Source: Siderastrea siderea (taxonomy: Eukaryota > Cnidaria > Anthozoa > Scleractinia > Rhizangiidae). Taken from it: DNA of 64,000 bases. How positions within the stretch are numbered: position 1 is the first letter of the stretch; every line of letters begins with the position of its first letter. Below the pieces are notes generated by a model. It saw only the letters and a program-made list of their open reading frames with translations, did no database searches and was not told the origin of the DNA. The position numbers were made by a program, and so were the translations under genes. This document shows positions 1 through 11,689 of the stretch, piece by piece. The stretch lies in NCBI GenBank assembly GCA_964030785.1, contig OZ034975.1:38782069-38846068 (forward strand). Direction: 5' to 3'.

Positions 1-725
1 TTTATACTTAAATGCAATTCGCATTACACTTCCAGCTTGACAAAATATTCTAAGACTACATCTGTCACAAATCTGAGCTCGTTTTCTAATACTTTTTTGA
101 AGTCAAAAGTAAATGACACATTTCTAATGACATAAATTCAATTTCAAAATGTAATTTCTTTGACCGTAATAAATACTCAAAATCATGCACCTTAAACCCT
201 TTAAAAACTTCACTTACTCGGTTGTGTTTCAGAACAAGGCAAGCTCTCCGCCGTGAAGAAAACAAAGCGATGAAGTCCTTTGAAGGCAGCTTTCGTAACT
301 TGAAGTTTTCGCCTGCTACCAGTATTCTTTTGAACTTTTTCTTTCCATTTATAGGTATTAAATGTTTTTTTTCTCACGTTTAAAACTACAATACCGTCGA
401 ACAATCGTTTTGCTAAATAAACTTAAGCTTTTTAAAGCAACCTCTTTTTCAAAAGCGACGATGGTCATGCGATTTCCCGCCAAGAAAAACGCCGGTTGCC
501 CAAAAGCACCGCGCGATTTCCCGCCAAGAAAAGATGGCATTCTCCACTCCCGGTCGGGTTGCCTTGGGACTTCCCTCCCCCTCCCCCAGAGTCTGTACGG
601 ACGGACGGACGGACGGATGGACGGACGTACGCTGACGTCACAACCAAAATTTTTCGCATCGATACATTACCAAATTTCCTTAGCAATGGAGCTCCGCTGG
701 CGGGCTTTGCCCGCAGGCTCCGCTA
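1..725 (-). repeat. Copy A of a 1.6 kb dispersed repeat (partial)
   Basis: This stretch is the reverse complement of 17355-18080 and of 28361-29120, from the TAGCGGAGCC terminus (ends at 725) to the window edge. It holds a (GGAC)n-like run at 595-625 and two copies of a TTCTTGGCGGGAAATCG motif. Open frames inside it recur in all copies and show no protein signature. It is probably a non-autonomous transposon. Confidence 0.85.
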
Positions 726-1750
726 TAAATAGGATAAGGTTAGCGATCAAACGGGAACGCGCAAAGGCACTCCAATTTTGCTTAATGTTGGTTTAGCAAA
801 CATTGTCATTATCGTTTAAAACTGAGGGAATTGCAAATGAAACGTTGTAGTGTTCTAAAGCTGTAATGATATCGCATATGAAAGCGAATTTCTGCAGGAT
901 TACAAAATAACTTGTTTGAAGTCACAGCTCCTTGATGTTTGGTCAACCCAAAGTTTTGGCCACCTGTACTGTCCTGTGCATCGAAAAAGCTGCTGAAATT
1001 AAAAGTCAAAAAGCTTGACTAAGGTGAGTCCTAACGACAGAACTACGCTTGAAAGCGATCAACGTTCCGCCACAAAGTAGGAAGCATAGGTATCATGACT
1101 CCGAGAAACGGAAAGGGCTTTAACAATGGTTCAAAGCCAAGCTGAATACACGCTTGTAAACTAAACGGTGAGAAAGTAATAAAAGCCATTTGAAAAAGCT
1201 CAAAAATTAAGACTGAAACATACCAACCTAAAGAGACGAAAGCGTTGACATCACCAACAGCAGCCGAAATCCGTATTTTCTCGTTGATGTCCGCAGATTT
1301 GCAGAAAACATTCTTTCTGTGAAAGGACAAAAGATATACGGAAATCTACGAAGTAAGGGTCTGGGTTGGTTAGTAAATGTCATTCTAGTAATCCTATCAT
1401 TAATATCTTAAGTCTTCGTCTTTTGGATGACGAGGATAGATCACTGATAGGCAGTCTTTTCATCTTTAGCCCTTGATTTGAGAAATACATTAAGATACAC
1501 TAAGCACTGCAGTATGCACGTAAAACATGAAAAGAATAGAAACCAATTCACCGGCATGGCGGTCGCCCCTGTCGTTGGCGATCGCGTGGGTAATATATCA
1601 TAACGTGGCTGATTAACCTGCGATCAGGAGAAAGAAGGAAGGGATGATTGCAGGCTATTGGCTACTATGTCGTGTTATTTACACAAAAACGTGTTTACTA
1701 TCTGATACATTTTCTGAAAACCCTAACTTTTAACATTTCCTTCGTTTCAT
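726..1750. other. Non-coding stretch, nothing recognised
   Basis: No ORF with family signatures, no tandem array and no RNA gene was seen here. Short ORFs such as that at 1043-1330 look like chance. Confidence 0.5.
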
Positions 1751-1751
1751 A

Positions 1752-1838
1752 CTAATCATCACCATCATCATCATTGTCATCATCATCATCGTCGTCGTCG
1801 TCGTCGCCGTCGTCATCATCATCATCATCAATGTTATT
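1752..1838. repeat. Trinucleotide microsatellite (ATC/GTC)n
   Basis: An imperfect run of TCA and TCG triplets. It gives poly-Ser, poly-Asp and poly-Met frames that are not genes. A similar array lies at 47678-47756. The unique sequence just after it (about 1850-1884) recurs inverted at about 13298-13330, so a small dispersed repeat sits beside the array. Confidence 0.9.
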
Positions 1839-2214
1839 ATTACTGTTGACCTGCACCGTTCCAAAGCGGCTCTGTGATTGGTCCGCTTTGCTCCGCCTTG
1901 AGCATTTCCGTACCGGGTGTACCGAGCCAATCACATCACAGGTTTGCTCGAGGGAGAACTCTAAGGTATAACAATCGTTACAGGCCTGCACAGACTCCCT
2001 ACTGTGGAGTTTTGTTTGCGACGTGTAAGATATTGTGCCTTCAAAGCCTTGCTCTGACGAGCATGTATTTTAGTGATTTGTCTCTCTTGGATGATATAAT
2101 AGGAGGCTTTTTGAAAATGGTCCTCAGCAATGGCTGATTTTGAATTAAACTCCATTTGTGCATCAATATATTTTTAGGTTTTTAACTCCTGGGTGATAGT
2201 GTCGTCACGAATGG

Positions 2215-2690
2215 TAATATTTGCTCGTGAGTCTTTTTCTTTTGCTTCAAAGCCGACTGTCTTCCGGCGAAGTAGACTTCAGATATTATTCTCTCCATTA
2301 CGTTTTTAAGGCGTGTTTTGAAATTAGAGAGAGATTCCTGGAAATTTTTTCCAAAGAATGTGTTCGTAGAAGTCTAATAGCTTTTGATAAAACCTCTTTT
2401 GACGCTTGGCGGGTGACAGGAGATGTAATGTGTGTACTGAAATGTTTCAGTCGGCTTATAGTGAGTTTTTCTGTCAAGGATAGGTCAGGATAGCGTCTTT
2501 TTGGAATCGTTCTCCTTTAGAAACTACTGTGTCAAGGAATGTGATTTCCTTGTCTGAAATTTCAGCTGGAAATTTTATTGTTGAAAGAAAACTGTTTGCT
2601 TGTTCAAGAAATAAATATATTTCTTGTTTGTCTGATGTCCCATAGAGATGTCCCGTCATCGTTGAAACGTTTCCGTACTGTAGGTTTTAT
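2215..2690 (-). pseudogene. Penelope-like reverse transcriptase fragment
   Basis: Reading leftwards from about 2690, three frames in turn give a degenerate catalytic box (KRFNDDGTSLWD, expected RFIDD), then EISDKEITFLDTVVSKGERF, then THYKPTETFQYTHY with SCHPPSVKRGFIK, then a stretch ending near FAGRQSALKQK. The order matches the RT of Penelope-like or related GIY-YIG retroelements as I know them. At least two frameshifts break it and no endonuclease domain is visible. It is a dead fragment; the family assignment comes from motif memory, not a search. Confidence 0.7.
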
Positions 2691-2699
2691 TCTGCTTTG

Positions 2700-3749
2700 G
2701 CTCAGTATTTTTGTTCGATGTTTACCATGAAAATTTTGGCAAAAGCTATCTATCAAGTTCCTATACGAGTCAGATTCAACGTACCTGATATGCCGAAAGC
2801 GGCATAGAAACCACATTGAGTCGCTTAACAAACGATCAGAGGTCAAGTTTAACTGAGAATAACAAACAGTGCGCGCGAGCCACAAGAATCCACCGGTTAT
2901 CGGAAAATTGATGACATATGACCTCGAGATCCAAGTCTTAAAAAATGCGACGTTTAAGTTGTAACGGTTCAATTCAGTCGCCATATAAAAATCCTCCAAA
3001 CTAGACCCACTACAAAAACACAAGAAGCACAATTAATTGGTCAAAAGACCGAGATAAGGCGCGGCGAACAAAGACGTGATGTAGGAGTCGCGTAAGCCTT
3101 CCAACACCATTTTATATCCGCGTTGCTAGATTGATCCATAACATAAGTCCATCTGTCCCAAAGCATGAAGTACCTAGCGAGGCTAAAAAATAAAACTCTT
3201 TATCTTCGATTTACAAAAGAAGACGTGCTCGCATTGTTGCTAGCCACCCCCTCTTAAGCCTGAAACTATAAAAGGGAACAAAATTATCATTGAGGCGATT
3301 TTGTCTCGGATTGTTCCGATATCGTTATATCCTTATATCGTTATATCAGGTTAGCCCCCCTCCTTCTTAAAAGGTCCTGGATCCGCCACTGCAAGCTTAC
3401 CAAAACTTAAACCCAGATAGCATTAGGAGTCTTTTTACAGAACATATAACCAGCCATAATTTAAAAGACAATTTGAAATTTGAACACACACGTTCTGAGT
3501 CTCAGCAGAGTCATGCCAAATTTATTATCTTTTAAGACAAACCTCTAAACGTTCTCTAAGACTTAATAGGTCTATTTTCCTTTGGATCTTGCTCTACTGC
3601 AGTAACAAATAAGAACACTGATGAGTTTTACCTCTGATCTTCCTGAATATGATTATCACTTCCAAACACCTCTGTAATTAATACACTTAGCACATTTGGT
3701 TTTAAGTGACCGTTACGCATGACATAAGAGAGTGCTTTGAAATGGGGAA
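2700..3749. other. Non-coding stretch, nothing recognised
   Basis: The 142-residue minus ORF at 2604-3032 lacks family signatures apart from the RT box at its 3' end. The rest shows no coding or repeat structure I can name. Confidence 0.4.
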
Positions 3750-3753
3750 TTAA

Positions 3754-4957
3754 GTGGCTGTCTCCCTAAGATCCTCATAACCCAAATTGGTCACAAAATA
3801 GATTTCCTTCAAATCTTGTATGTGAATTGTACTTTGTCTGGGTACTTTAAAAACACTTTTCATTTGGGCTCTAAATGCTTTCTTCGACAGTTTACAAGGG
3901 GGGCCCCCTGGTGGACAAAAATGCACATTTTATTGGTACAAAAATGCCAATTTTCAATAACTTTGGTAACTCCTCACAACACTTAAAATTTGATGCAGGA
4001 CAGAATTCTACTGTTGGTTGATAATTACAACTCTTCCTTATCCTACAGTGTTACTGACATTTCCATGTAGTTGTTTTGAGTAGTTAAAACAGTTCCTTTT
4101 AACAACCCAGTTTAACAGCTTTTAAAAAAGTAGGAAAAATGGGTAAACAAAAATACATGTTAACAAAAAGTGAGACCTCGTCTAGCAAATTCCTTGCAGT
4201 CATGGAAAGTTAAAGACTTGGTCTTAGTTATAATAAAATAAAATCTTGCGGCCAGACGGTTTAAAGAACGTGGCGCCGCTTTGAAACACCAGTATTTCTT
4301 AATTATGCAAATTACGAACCACAACCTATGCGTGGAATTTAAGAGCAACTGTGATGCGAGCAATGCTCCCTTACATCAGGAAAACACGAAAATAGCTTCA
4401 AACTACAACAGGACACAAATGTAAACTGGTAACATTTCGCATATAGCTTTAATTAAAATGTACAGCATTCAAATAGCTCATTAACTATGTTCAATTCACA
4501 AGATAAACAAGTTATGAAGTACATGCCACTCGATGATTGCTAATTGCGCTTTACAAAACAACCTCGTTCTAGAACTATTAATCTGAGAATAAATCAATAA
4601 AGGCAGGTCATATTGCCTGTATCACAGCCTGTGTTTTGCAAACTTATTTAGCCAACACTTAGTGCCTTGCAAAACAATGAAATCAACAAAGGGCATCTTG
4701 TTCTGTTTACATTCGCACCCGTTACCTCAATTTTCTGTCGTCTTCGATCAAATATATAGATCCGTGCGTTTCAGAGATCATCTTAGAAGCGTCAAACAGT
4801 CGGTTTTTGAGAAAATTCTTCGTTCAACAACCTTCATTTACAACAAGCATGCCAGGCATTTAGTTCTTTCGTGTTATATTATTCTGGCAGTAGCCGCTGA
4901 CCAGTTACTAATGTCAACAACAACACCGGGTACTGCTCCATTTTGCACTCGCGTTTT
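3754..4957 (+). repeat. Left inverted arm of the TTAA element
   Basis: Nearly collinear with the reverse complement of 10316-11501, with scattered substitutions and small indels. For example, both carry an AACAATGAAATCAACAAAG-type segment. No coding signature. Confidence 0.85.
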
Positions 4958-4996
4958 GGCTCTTAGACTATGACAAGCTTTGAGGTGCGAAAAAAT

Positions 4997-5051
4997 CTTA
5001 TGCAAATTAGCTGGCTGCACATTGAATGTGCAGCCAGCTAATTTGCATAAG
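4997..5051. repeat. Perfect 27-bp-arm palindrome
   Basis: The arm CTTATGCAAATTAGCTGGCT... (4997-5023) is followed by one G and then its exact reverse complement (5025-5051). Each arm contains the octamer ATGCAAAT. It sits just inside the left arm of the TTAA element and could extrude as a near-loopless cruciform or be a tiny foldback element. Confidence 0.95.
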
Positions 5052-5615
5052 TAATTCAAAGCCAAGGTTTGACACCTTTCCGTCTCTTGAGGTTTCAGCT
5101 GAACACACTAGGAAATCAGGCAAACGCCCACAAAAAAGTATTTCAAGCTCTCCTAAACTGAAATGAAAGTAACTGCAATTTCCGGATTAATGGAGATACA
5201 ACACTAATTAGTGAGCGGTTTGTCCATTTTTAATACTAAGGAAAAAACTCACACATTTTAACAATGGTTCTTTTTTGAAAATTGTTCCTCAGCAGAACAA
5301 AACTAAAATACAAGTAATATGCGGTAGTCACAAAGCGACATAAACATTAATTTACCAGCTTTTTTCAATTTCAGTCAGTCAAATAATATAAAATGTTGGT
5401 AAACTCAAGAATACAATTGTGTAACCGGTAATATTGAATTAAATAAATTCTCCGCCCCGCTACCTGTAAGACCGGGAAAAAGGTTTTCAAAAAATATGAT
5501 GATTTTAGAGTCGTAATACAACTTTACATTCAATGTACATTGATTGTAAATGAAAACCTGGCAATCGGTTAATCTTTTGTTTTGTTTTGCTTCTTTTTTA
5601 TTGCACAAATAACAG

Positions 5616-6640
5616 AATCTTCCAGGTATATGCATGCTACCTAAGGAAGACAGAATAAGCTATAAAGCAATGTTAGACATTCCGCTTCCAGGTATATACT
5701 ACCCAAGGAAGACAGAATAAGCTAAAGCGCGATGTTAGAAATTCCGCTTCCAGGCATACGTTACCCAAGGAAGACAGAATAAGCTCTAAAGCAATGTTAG
5801 ACATTCCGCTTCCAGGTATATACTACCCAAGGAAGACAGAATAAGCTAAAGCGCGATGTTAGAAATTCCGCCTCCAGGTATACGTTACCCAAGGAAGACA
5901 GAATAAGCTAAAGCGCGATGTTAGACATTCCGCTTCCAGGTATATGCTACCCAAGGAAGACAGAATAAGCTAAAGCGCGATGTTAGAAATTCCGCCTCCA
6001 GGTATACGTTACCCAAGGAAGACAGAATAAGCTATAAAGCAATGTTAGACATTCCGCTTCCAGGTATATACTACCCAAGGAAGACAGAATAAGCTAAAGC
6101 GCGATGTTAGAAATTCCGCTTCCAGGCATACGTTACCCAAGGAAGACAGAATAAGCTCTAAAGCAATGTTAGACATTCCGCTTCCAGGTATATACTACCC
6201 AAGGAAGACAGAATAAGCTAAAGCGCGATGTTAGAAATTCCGCCTCCAGGTATACGTTACCCAAGGAAGACAGAATAAGCTAAAGCGCGATGTTAGACAT
6301 TCCGCTTCCAGGTATATGCTACCCAAGGAAGACAGAATAAACTAAAGCACGATGTTAGAAATTCTGCTTCCAGGTATATGCTACCCAAGGAAGACAGAAT
6401 AAGCTATAAAGCGACGTTAGAAATTCCGCTTCCAGGTATATACTACCCAAGAAAGACAGAATAAGCTAAAGCGCGATGTTAGAAATTCTGCTTCCAGGTA
6501 TACACTACCCAAGGAAGACAGAATAAGCTTTAAAGCGATGTTAGACATTCCGCTTCCAGGTATATGCTACCCAAGGAAGACAGAATAAACTAAAGCGCGA
6601 TGTTAAAAGTAATGCTTCCAGGTATATCATACCCAAGGAA
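5616..6640. repeat. Minisatellite, about 61-bp unit, about 16 copies
   Basis: Tandem units run from CTTCCAGGTATATACTACCC through GGAAGACAGAATAAGC to a GATGTTAGAAATTCCG-like end. Variants alternate in a higher-order pattern (TATACTACC and CATACGTTACC types, with TAAAGCGCG and TATAAAGCA types). No unique spacers are present, so it is not a CRISPR array. It decays after 6600. Confidence 0.95.
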
Positions 6641-6659
6641 AACAAAGCGTAACGATAGC

Positions 6660-9009
6660 GATCAAGTTTCCAGGTACAGCATATTATGTGAGAAAATCAG
6701 AATAAAGCTAGAGCGCACTGCTAATATTTCGCCTTAAGGTGTACACGTATTTAAAACCGTAATTCTTATTGCCACTTACCAAAGGTCTCTCGTCTCTTTT
6801 TGTCTCGATTCCATAGCTTCGTGGACCGGTCGTCGTCAAGACGCGCGCGATTTTCAAAACCTTACATTTCCCGCCACCATTGTGTTACATGCAAAACACA
6901 AATTCAATATAATGTTTTGAAGAAAGCCTGGTATTACCCAAGCAGTCCCTAGGTATTTAGGTTGGAAACCTTCTATACTTGGAATAAAGTAAGTAAAATA
7001 TCAAAAGGAAACGCAATGACTCGCGGATGGGAAATGTTTAATACATGATACTAGTGTAGCTCGAATAAATTATAATCGAGTCGTGAAAGCGCCACCACGT
7101 CCCGTGGGTCCTCTAACATACATTTCTTCACGTAAAAGTCAGTAGCCTAAAAATTTGATCGATGTCGGGTTCTTGCTCGACCTACATGCAAATCAGCAAC
7201 ACAGCTTAGTAAAAACAACTATGAACTTTCAGTTTTCTAAGAAGCATCGAGTAGAATTTGCAGGTTTACGTAATGTTGAAATAAATTCCTGCCAGATAAT
7301 TCTCACACAAAATTAAAATTCTCTTTTTACAACCTGACCAGGAAAATCTACTAAAATCGCAATTGCATGCATCAGCCGGTTTTAATTGTCACAAAGGACT
7401 ATAGTGGCGGTCTAGCAAAGAAATTATACCATAAAACTGAATCGACGAACACATGTCGCACCACATCATTACAAACGGCTTGACAAGACTGAATACTTCT
7501 CTGGGCCTGTTCTAGATTTCGTTTCCTGGCGTATGGTGACAATTCGTGCTACCTAAACCCTTTGTGTTGCTGGAATTCGACAGAGCCAAAAGGAGGTTAC
7601 CCGAAAAACAGACAAACTTACCTGAAAATCCACGCACTTGCGCTGACTGCGCTCGTTCTTTCCTGTAATAATTTTTACTTCACGGCGTGATCGCCTTTCT
7701 CATAATCTTAATGTATGTCATGCTGTTAAGTAACCGCAAGGACACATACCGATCAAACGTGTTGATATAATTCTCTACGTTGCTGACAGAAATGACTGGC
7801 GTAAAATAACGCGTTTAATGAATGCATGCTGCGAAATTTTTTCATGGCCAAAGTTCCTCATTTTGAATTCATGATCCTTCACGAATTAATAGTGAATTTA
7901 TTTGAAAAAAAGGGTTGGAGCTCATGGGGAGAAAAAACAAATTTTTGTCCTTAATTTAATCTGCAAGCACACATCCACAATGAAGACCATGGTTTGGCTA
8001 AGTAAAATAACTCGTACAGCTGGGCACGTCTTCATAGATTTGAAAATGACTTCCTGTTTTCGACTTCTGGGGTTTTGAAAGGTTCGTTCAGTTTTGAGAA
8101 AGTATTCAGCTGCAGTTAAGAGACAACCTTAACCCTATCTAGACCGGGCCTCCTTTGGTCTTCTGAAGCCGTTGTGGGGCAGGCCTCCAGCAAACTCCGA
8201 TAGCAATAAAGCAATGAAAATGAAACTTAGAGGGTCAAAAGTATGTCCAAGAATTTTGTCCAAGAATGTCTCCTTTGAGATCGGCAAGGGATACTGATGA
8301 CGTCACAAGACGTCAGATTTATGTCATAATTTCCAATTGGATCCACCGTATTGGATTTTGTGATTTCCCTAAGACTTTGGAAAGCCACCCAATTGACCAA
8401 AAAGTCAACAAAAATAATAAAAGAACTCTAAAATTATCTAATAGCATGACACCTTCAGTAAGAAAGTCATTTTTGTTTTCAGTTAAACCAGTAATGTACC
8501 AAACAATTTCAGGTGAACACGCCTGTCAAAGTTTGATTGCCTTAGCAACGTGAATCTCACTGTACATTGACCCACCACACTAATTTGTTCCCAACTAATT
8601 TTTTCAATAAAATTCTGGCGGTGCTTATTCACACATTAAAAAATAATAGAAAAGTTTCAAGTCCCCAAAGGTAGAGTCCGTGCACTCCCCACGCCCCTCC
8701 CTCATTATAGGGTTAATTTAAAATAAAGTAGGGTTTCAAGGAAATCAAAAAATTCCTTCGGCAATGACAGTAGTAAATGACTGGAAACAATATTCAAGAG
8801 GAAACGAGTTTCTGTTCTAGGTAAAGGGCGTCTACTGTACAGTTAGATTAAGAGTAGTCTAGTAGAGAAAGAACTTATAGTAGAGTAATTTTTGCGCGAG
8901 CTTGAGTATCTCACCCGCTATTCAATCCCTAGCAAAAATCTGAGGATACTTGTAACTTCCACTGATTAAGCCTGGTTCTCATACCACCCAGCTGGCTAGT
9001 CTGTGATCA
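6660..9009. other. Interior of the TTAA element, no gene seen
   Basis: No ORF with recognisable domains. The ORF at 8266-8553 has no family signature. I see no tandem repeats in this stretch. Confidence 0.4.
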
Positions 9010-9761
9010 ACTCCGGAAGGGCATGTACTTAAACCCGGAACGCCGGAACGCCGGAACGCCGGAACGCCGGAATACTTAATTAAAACCTGGAACGCCGGAA
9101 TACTAAAACCAGGAACGCTAGAATACTTCAACTCTAAATGACGATTTAATATACAAAAGATCGCTGAAAAGACGAACAATTAAGGTTAAGCCACGCTACA
9201 ATATTAACGTTACCTTCTGACTCCCGCCAAAACCTGCCCGCAGGCTAGTTAAGATTCAGTGTCTTACCTCTTTTTCTCTGGACTTTGGCTGGGACTAAAG
9301 CAAGGGAGTAACAGTTTATCATTTTGTAAATGTTACTTTAAATGCTTTAAGTCAAAGAGAAAATTTCAGGTACATACGCTTACCTTGCTGTAGAGTCCTC
9401 CATGTCGATGCCAGCGCGAAACAGCCCAGCAATCAAATAAATTATAATAATTATGGTTGGCGGGAAAACGTAAGGCAGGGGGTTGGGGAGGGGATATTGA
9501 GGAGAATGGTTTTGGCGGGAGTTAGAAGGTAACGTTAATAATGTGGAAGCGTGGCTTAACCCTAATTCTTTGTCTTTTCAGCGATCTTGTGTATATTAAA
9601 TCGTCATTTAGAGTTGAGGTATTCCGGCATTTCGGGTTTAAGTATTCCGGTGTTCAGGGTTTAAGAATTCCGGCGTTCCGGGTATAAGTATTCTGGCGTT
9701 CGGGGTTTTAGCATTACGGCATTCCGGCGTTCCGGCGTTGACGTACATGCCCTCCGGGAGT
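9010..9761. mobile_element. Foldback element with CCGGAACG-type internal repeats
   Basis: The left end (ACTCCGGAAGGGCATGTAC at 9010) and right end (its inverse with small changes, ending at 9761) bound two inverted arms. Each arm holds short GGAACGCC or GGCGTTCC repeats. Further in, AGCCACGCT...TTAACGTTACCTTCT (about 9191-9220) is inverted at about 9518-9560. The layout fits a non-autonomous long-TIR foldback element nested in the 7.7 kb element. Confidence 0.75.
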
Positions 9762-10315
9762 GACATTCACTATGTTTGGCGGTATACTGCTAATCTAGAG
9801 AAAGTGCAGTAAAACCAAGTCGGGGCGAAATTTCAAAAGCAAGACGTTTTTTGGCGTATCGTAGGTTCACATTTGGTAGAGCAGTACCTCACGATCAGGT
9901 GGTTCTGGGGGCTACATACTGCAAACTGGATCATAACCATTAAGTCGTCATGGACCAAGCTCCCACAACTTTTACCAAACAGAATGTATTCAACGGAGGA
10001 TATTTCTATCAAGTAGTAATATTTTTGCTATACTGACGTTTCGCCAGGGTCAGATTCCATAATTTAACAGCTTGGATGAAACTAGAAGTTTATTTTCAAA
10101 CATGTTTAAGATGCTCCCCCAAAGTCCGAGTTATCACGTTGTTTTACCTTGCTAAAAATACCAAAAAAATAGCAACCACGTCACACACTGTGTTTTTGTG
10201 CTTACAGCTCTAAATTAAGGACAAAAATTTGAATTTTTAATTTTCCCTCTTGAGCTCCAGCCCTTATTTTCAAATAAATTCACCCTTCATTGGTGAGCGA
10301 TCATACATTCAAATA

Positions 10316-11501
10316 GAAACGCGAGTGCAACAGGTCTTTTTGTTGACATTAGCTACTGGTCAGCGGCTACTGCCGGAAAAATTTAACACGAAAGAAGTAA
10401 TACATGGAAAGCTTGGTCTAAATGAAGGCTTTTGAACAAAGAATTTTCCCAAAACCAACTGTTTTGACGCTTCTAAGATGATCTCTGAAACGCACGGATC
10501 TATATTTGATCGAAGATGACAATAATTGAGGTAATGGTGCAAATGTAAACAGAACAAGATGCCCTTCGTTGATTTCATTGTTTTGCAAGGCACTAAGTGT
10601 TCGCTAAATAAGTTTGCAAAACACAGGCTGTGATACAGGCAATATGACCTGCCTTTATTGATTTATTCTCAGATTAATAGTTCTAGAACGAGGTTGTTTT
10701 GTAAAGCGCAATTAGCAATCATCGAGTGGCATGTACTTCATAACTTGTTTATCTTGTGAATTGAACATAGTTAATGAGCTATTTGAATGCTGTACATTTT
10801 AATTAAAGCTATATGCGAAATGTTACCAGTTTACATTTGTGTCCTGCTGTAGTTTGAAACTATTTTCGTGTTTTCCTGATGTAAGGGAGCATTGCTCGCA
10901 TCACAGTTGCTCTTAAATTCCACGCATAGGTTGTGGTTCGTAATTTGCATAATTAAGAAATACTGGTGTTTCAAAGCGGCGCCACGTTCTTGAAACCGTC
11001 TGGCCGCAAGATTTTATTTTATTATAATTAAGACCAAGTCTTTAACTTTCCATGACTGCAAGGAATTTGCTAGACGAGGTCTCACTTTTTGTTAACATGT
11101 ATTTTTGTTTATCCATTTTTCCTACTTTTTTAAAAGCTGTTAAACTGGGTTGTTAAAAGGAACTGTTTTAACTACTCAAAACAACTACATGGAAATGTCA
11201 GTAACACTGTAGGATAAGGAAGAGCTGTACTTATTAACCAACTGTAGAATTTTGTCCTGCATCAAATTTTAAGTGTTGTGAGGAGTTACCAAAGTTATTG
11301 AAAATTGGCATTTTTGTACCAATAAAATGTGCATTTTTGTCCACCAGGGGACCCCCCTTGTAAACTGTCGAAGAAAGCATTTAGACCCCAAATGAAACGT
11401 GTTTTTAAAGTACCCAGACAAAGTACAATTCACATACAAGATTTGAAGGAAATCTATTTTGTGACCAATTTGGGTTATGAGGATCTTAGGGAGACAGCCA
11501 C
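10316..11501 (-). repeat. Right inverted arm of the TTAA element
   Basis: Reverse-complement partner of 3754-4957. The outer end abuts TTAATTAA at 11502-11509. Confidence 0.85.
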
Positions 11502-11689
11502 TTAATTAAGGTCCAAAACGTCACTCGAAAGGAAAACAAGACCTTGGTCCACGCCATCATTTACTGTAGCTGCAACTCACTGCGTTATAGTAGAAAGCTC
11601 AAACAGCACCGGCTCCTCCTTTTTTGATCTGCATTCACTCCCCATCAAATAATGAAATTCCTCTTTACTATCCATTCAAAAACCGTACA

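Larger units (their letters stand above)
3754..11501. mobile_element. 7.7 kb element with 1.2 kb inverted arms, TTAA-flanked
   Basis: The left arm (3754-4957) and right arm (10316-11501) are inverted copies of each other. Both begin with GTGGCTGTCTCCCTAAGATC at their outer ends, directly next to TTAA (3750-3753 and 11502-11505). TTAA target duplication is typical of the piggyBac and Kolobok superfamilies. No transposase ORF was found inside, so it would be non-autonomous. A shorter inverted match (about 7870-7970 against 10195-10290) lies inside. The alternative is two independent copies that happen to be inverted. Confidence 0.65.

Noticed and set aside
362..796. 144-residue plus ORF and its equivalents at 17354-17950 and 28231-28979
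   Set aside because: They lie in copies A, B and C of one dispersed repeat, differ in frame and length between copies, and carry no domain.
5616..6640. CRISPR-like array of regularly spaced repeats
   Set aside because: The whole 61-bp unit is conserved, with no unique spacers and no cas genes; the DNA is eukaryotic. It is a minisatellite.
8266..8553. 95-residue plus ORF
   Set aside because: No signature and no splice or repeat support; chance ORF within the TTAA element.
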